A stretch of 22,344 bases of DNA from a virus. Shown here one piece after another: positions 21,201-22,344 of this stretch (within the stretch, counting starts at the first letter, position 1; each line of letters begins with the position of its first letter). The position numbers and the translations under genes are program-made. Where the stretch lies: positions 1 to 22,344 of the IMG/VR virus record IMGVR_UViG_3300030102_003183, one strand, 5' to 3'. Under the pieces are notes generated by a model. That model did not search any database. It had not been told where the DNA came from and saw only the letters and a list, made by a program, of their open reading frames with translations.

Positions 21201-22344
21201 CGCCGTGGGAAAAGAGAGCACAAATTATACCTATCAATAAATGGAAAGAGGGTATTGGAAAAGCTATAAACTTTTCATACTTTAGTCCATATGAAGTTAT
21301 AACAAAACCAATTGAAGCTACATTTAAACAATGGCAAGAAGGAACTGTAAAAGGTCAAGACATTGGCGATAAATTGTTAGCACAAGCTTTTGATCAAGAT
21401 GGTCCTCTTAGAACTTTATTAGATCCATTCCTAACTCAATCTATTGCACTTGAAAGATTTACCGATGTATTACCTGCAGAACTAGGTCTTGGTAACAGAG
21501 GAGGTGTAACTAAAACTGGTGCAAAAGTATACTCACAAACAGACACAGCTGGAGATAAAATTGCAAAAAGTTTTGTTCATATATTAAAAGGTGTAGAACC
21601 AGGTGCAGTTACAACTGGTAGAAAATTAGTACAAGGTTTACAAGAAGATGTGTCAAGAGGAGGAGTGCCTGTAAATCTTAGGGATGAAATACTTGCATTA
21701 CTTTCAGGTATTAGAATTATAAATATAGATGTGCCAAGAACCATGCAATATAAGATTACTGAATACAATAACAATAAAAGAAGTGTAACAGCCACAGAAA
21801 AATTTTTTAGTCTACAAGATTTTAGACAAAGAGGACCAGAAGTCATGGCTGAAGAATTTAGAGATATACAAAATGAAAATTTAAAAGTTAATAAAGATTT
21901 TTATCAAGTACTACAAGATGCACAAACAATGGGTGTAAGTGAAAAAGAGTTGAAAAAAATTATGAGAAAAAGAGGATTATCTGCTAGAAATGCAAATTTT
22001 TTACTTAAAGGTAAAAATATTCCATACACAGGTTTTGATGGTCGTATGAGAAAAAGAGTTCAAGATGCTAAAAAATTAGCAAAAGAAAGAGGGGAAGAAA
22101 TAAATAAAGATTATTTTTATCCAAAAAAATTATTTAGACAAATACTAAGAGAATTTAAAAAAGAATCTTTAATACCAGAAGAACAAAAGCCAGGAATTAT
22201 TAACAGAGGTTTAAATGTCGTTAGAGATTTATTTAGTGAAACACCACAAGTCCAACAAGATACACAATTAGCTGATATACAAACACCACCATTACCAAGT
22301 ACACCAACGCCAAAAGTGCAAATGGCGCAAGCAAAAGATCCTAG
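18230..22344 (+). CDS. Very large internal virion/ejection protein (partial, 1371+ aa)
   Basis: Open from ATG at 18230 to the last base of the window without a stop (1371 full codons), so the 3' end is missing. The position after two other ejection-like genes and the size match T7 gp16-type DNA-ejection proteins. Visible features are a basic N-terminus (MDPFKKKDPQVEADELQAII), a glycine-rich hydrophobic stretch at about 230-250 (GTEGALIGGGFSLIG), long charged helices, and RNVSSASLFPLANGHIG at 706-722, a motif I associate with large marine phage virion proteins. Later come FVSFPAEMIRTTYNIVELG and the Pro/Gln-rich end (PPLPSTPTPKVQ). I see no lytic transglycosylase signature in the visible part. 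Strong Shine-Dalgarno AGGAGG at 18218-18223. Confidence 0.82.
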   Translation, partial: MDPFKKKDPQVEADELQAIIKDKLNKKKKPVKFTWKGLTNLSTSLFTTNPFDKLKTERLKELTAGSKSNEKDYIDFFEDIEKGVTGGLQDFGYAIGDLLTSGIDAAADTDLGEKLTEVYEENKIKDPETLTGEITKVLTQYGMPGGAAFKILNRFKIFQRSKRAAATGTMAQKTSQIAKRVGYMASALAATDFIASTPDKKTLFVEEEKTEGLQGRDLALARLRNRVRFGTEGALIGGGFSLIGKPVALGFKYGIFKPGAKIAGLGLKAVDKAVVTPITYLGSKAIPEPVGKGARKASAWVINKALTPLRIGTGAKQLPKFQEWKLFSKDSKDPLQKRLKTLSNFLEKFTSQGRLTGLGYQISSEARREIKAQSRTIEKYLESIEKKAYNLAEDFQTKHNTKTASEASQDYYLDQILGYLKGNVKLKSLPSDLQGSAKSLGDEMLKIKEKFAGLLPQGDLKNFMLDNLKTYMRQSFAIFTNPNYQPDKKIYDGAANWITKNVIDKNKDLREEALKLKTSRMTNKQAMEEYAESLTDKILKAGKQDGADPLQVLKNIAGKDFLRTDRIIRTGEELPDAIRKLLGQEDNLKASVLTTTSHAITHAVNKQAFDKLAKIGLDEGWLFRSKAAADAKRYFDAERIGEVKSLGLLKSEMNKLFATPELTQVFRQTRKGLDTWIQNGIYRNILQLKVAAQYGKTVLSPVTQVRNVSSASLFPLANGHIGGRSSVSEALKMTIDDIFGAGKVIDEDTFIKNIENKIRLGVLDENIVASELKAVLQEIKNTKGLTSMDRIIRALSDGKFAFSDETMQSLGKKISGFGKGAARVYAGGDNLWKWYGHEYVKSQLRSIYSKTDDIAKWYDEIVGRKFDKFNTFTGKAKTFDEAVDEAAAWYIRNTYPTYSKVPEFVQAIRKLPFGNFVSFPAEMIRTTYNIVELGAKEATSANPKLRQMGLRRLLGAYVTLVGTGKAIGKTAQALTGVTMEEIEAYKRSLSAPWEKRAQIIPINKWKEGIGKAINFSYFSPYEVITKPIEATFKQWQEGTVKGQDIGDKLLAQAFDQDGPLRTLLDPFLTQSIALERFTDVLPAELGLGNRGGVTKTGAKVYSQTDTAGDKIAKSFVHILKGVEPGAVTTGRKLVQGLQEDVSRGGVPVNLRDEILALLSGIRIINIDVPRTMQYKITEYNNNKRSVTATEKFFSLQDFRQRGPEVMAEEFRDIQNENLKVNKDFYQVLQDAQTMGVSEKELKKIMRKRGLSARNANFLLKGKNIPYTGFDGRMRKRVQDAKKLAKERGEEINKDYFYPKKLFRQILREFKKESLIPEEQKPGIINRGLNVVRDLFSETPQVQQDTQLADIQTPPLPSTPTPKVQMAQAKDP

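Noticed and set aside
1-22344. tRNA, rRNA, insertion sequence or promoter in the gaps
   Set aside because: All gaps between genes are under about 30 bases and hold only ribosome sites; no gene-free stretch is long enough for such elements.

Overview
The window looks like the late structural (virion) region of an AT-rich marine tailed phage. The best match is a T7-like or pelagiphage-type podovirus of the kind common in ocean viromes. Evidence is the base composition, heavy use of AGA for arginine, small overlapping genes all on the + strand, and protein signatures I recognise from such phages: C1q-like fibre heads ending in YRIG, the RNIIING fibre family, the GEKSGTWG family, and ADGGR and RPMFRRGGS motif proteins. 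The phage type and host are inferences; no polymerase, integrase, portal, capsid or terminase gene is present to settle them.

Layout. Positions 1-2195 hold a small zinc-knuckle-like protein, a putative neck/adaptor protein and three small beta-rich structural proteins. Positions 2204-9405 hold two related six-gene receptor-binding cassettes, A (2204-5591) and B (5981-9405). Each contains, in order, an anchor-like fibre protein, three small C1q/TNF-like fibre proteins, a roughly 365-aa RNIIING-family fibre and a roughly 62-aa XkdW/assembly-like protein. One GC-richer small gene (5619-5966) lies between them. Positions 9408-11229 hold a 22-residue-repeat protein, its short paralogue and a GEKSGTWG-type structural protein. 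Position 11241-13193 is a 650-aa probable tail nozzle or head-completion protein. Three small genes follow at 13193-13970, one of them only 58 codons. From 13970 to the window end are four large genes that look like internal virion (DNA-ejection) proteins; the last is at least 1371 residues and runs off the edge.

The genes form an almost gapless unit. At least a dozen junctions share one base between stop and start, and no intergenic space exceeds about 30 bases. I see no promoter, terminator, RNA gene, insertion sequence or CRISPR array. Transcription probably starts upstream of the window, and expression inside it is probably tuned by Shine-Dalgarno strength and translational coupling.

The most interesting feature is the receptor-binding array. 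The phage carries two divergent copies of a multi-gene fibre set. GC content and motif sharing suggest conserved virion-attachment segments joined to exchangeable, very AT-rich head domains. The seams are conserved DNA: N-terminal coding segments, and C-terminal codons that double as ribosome-binding sites.
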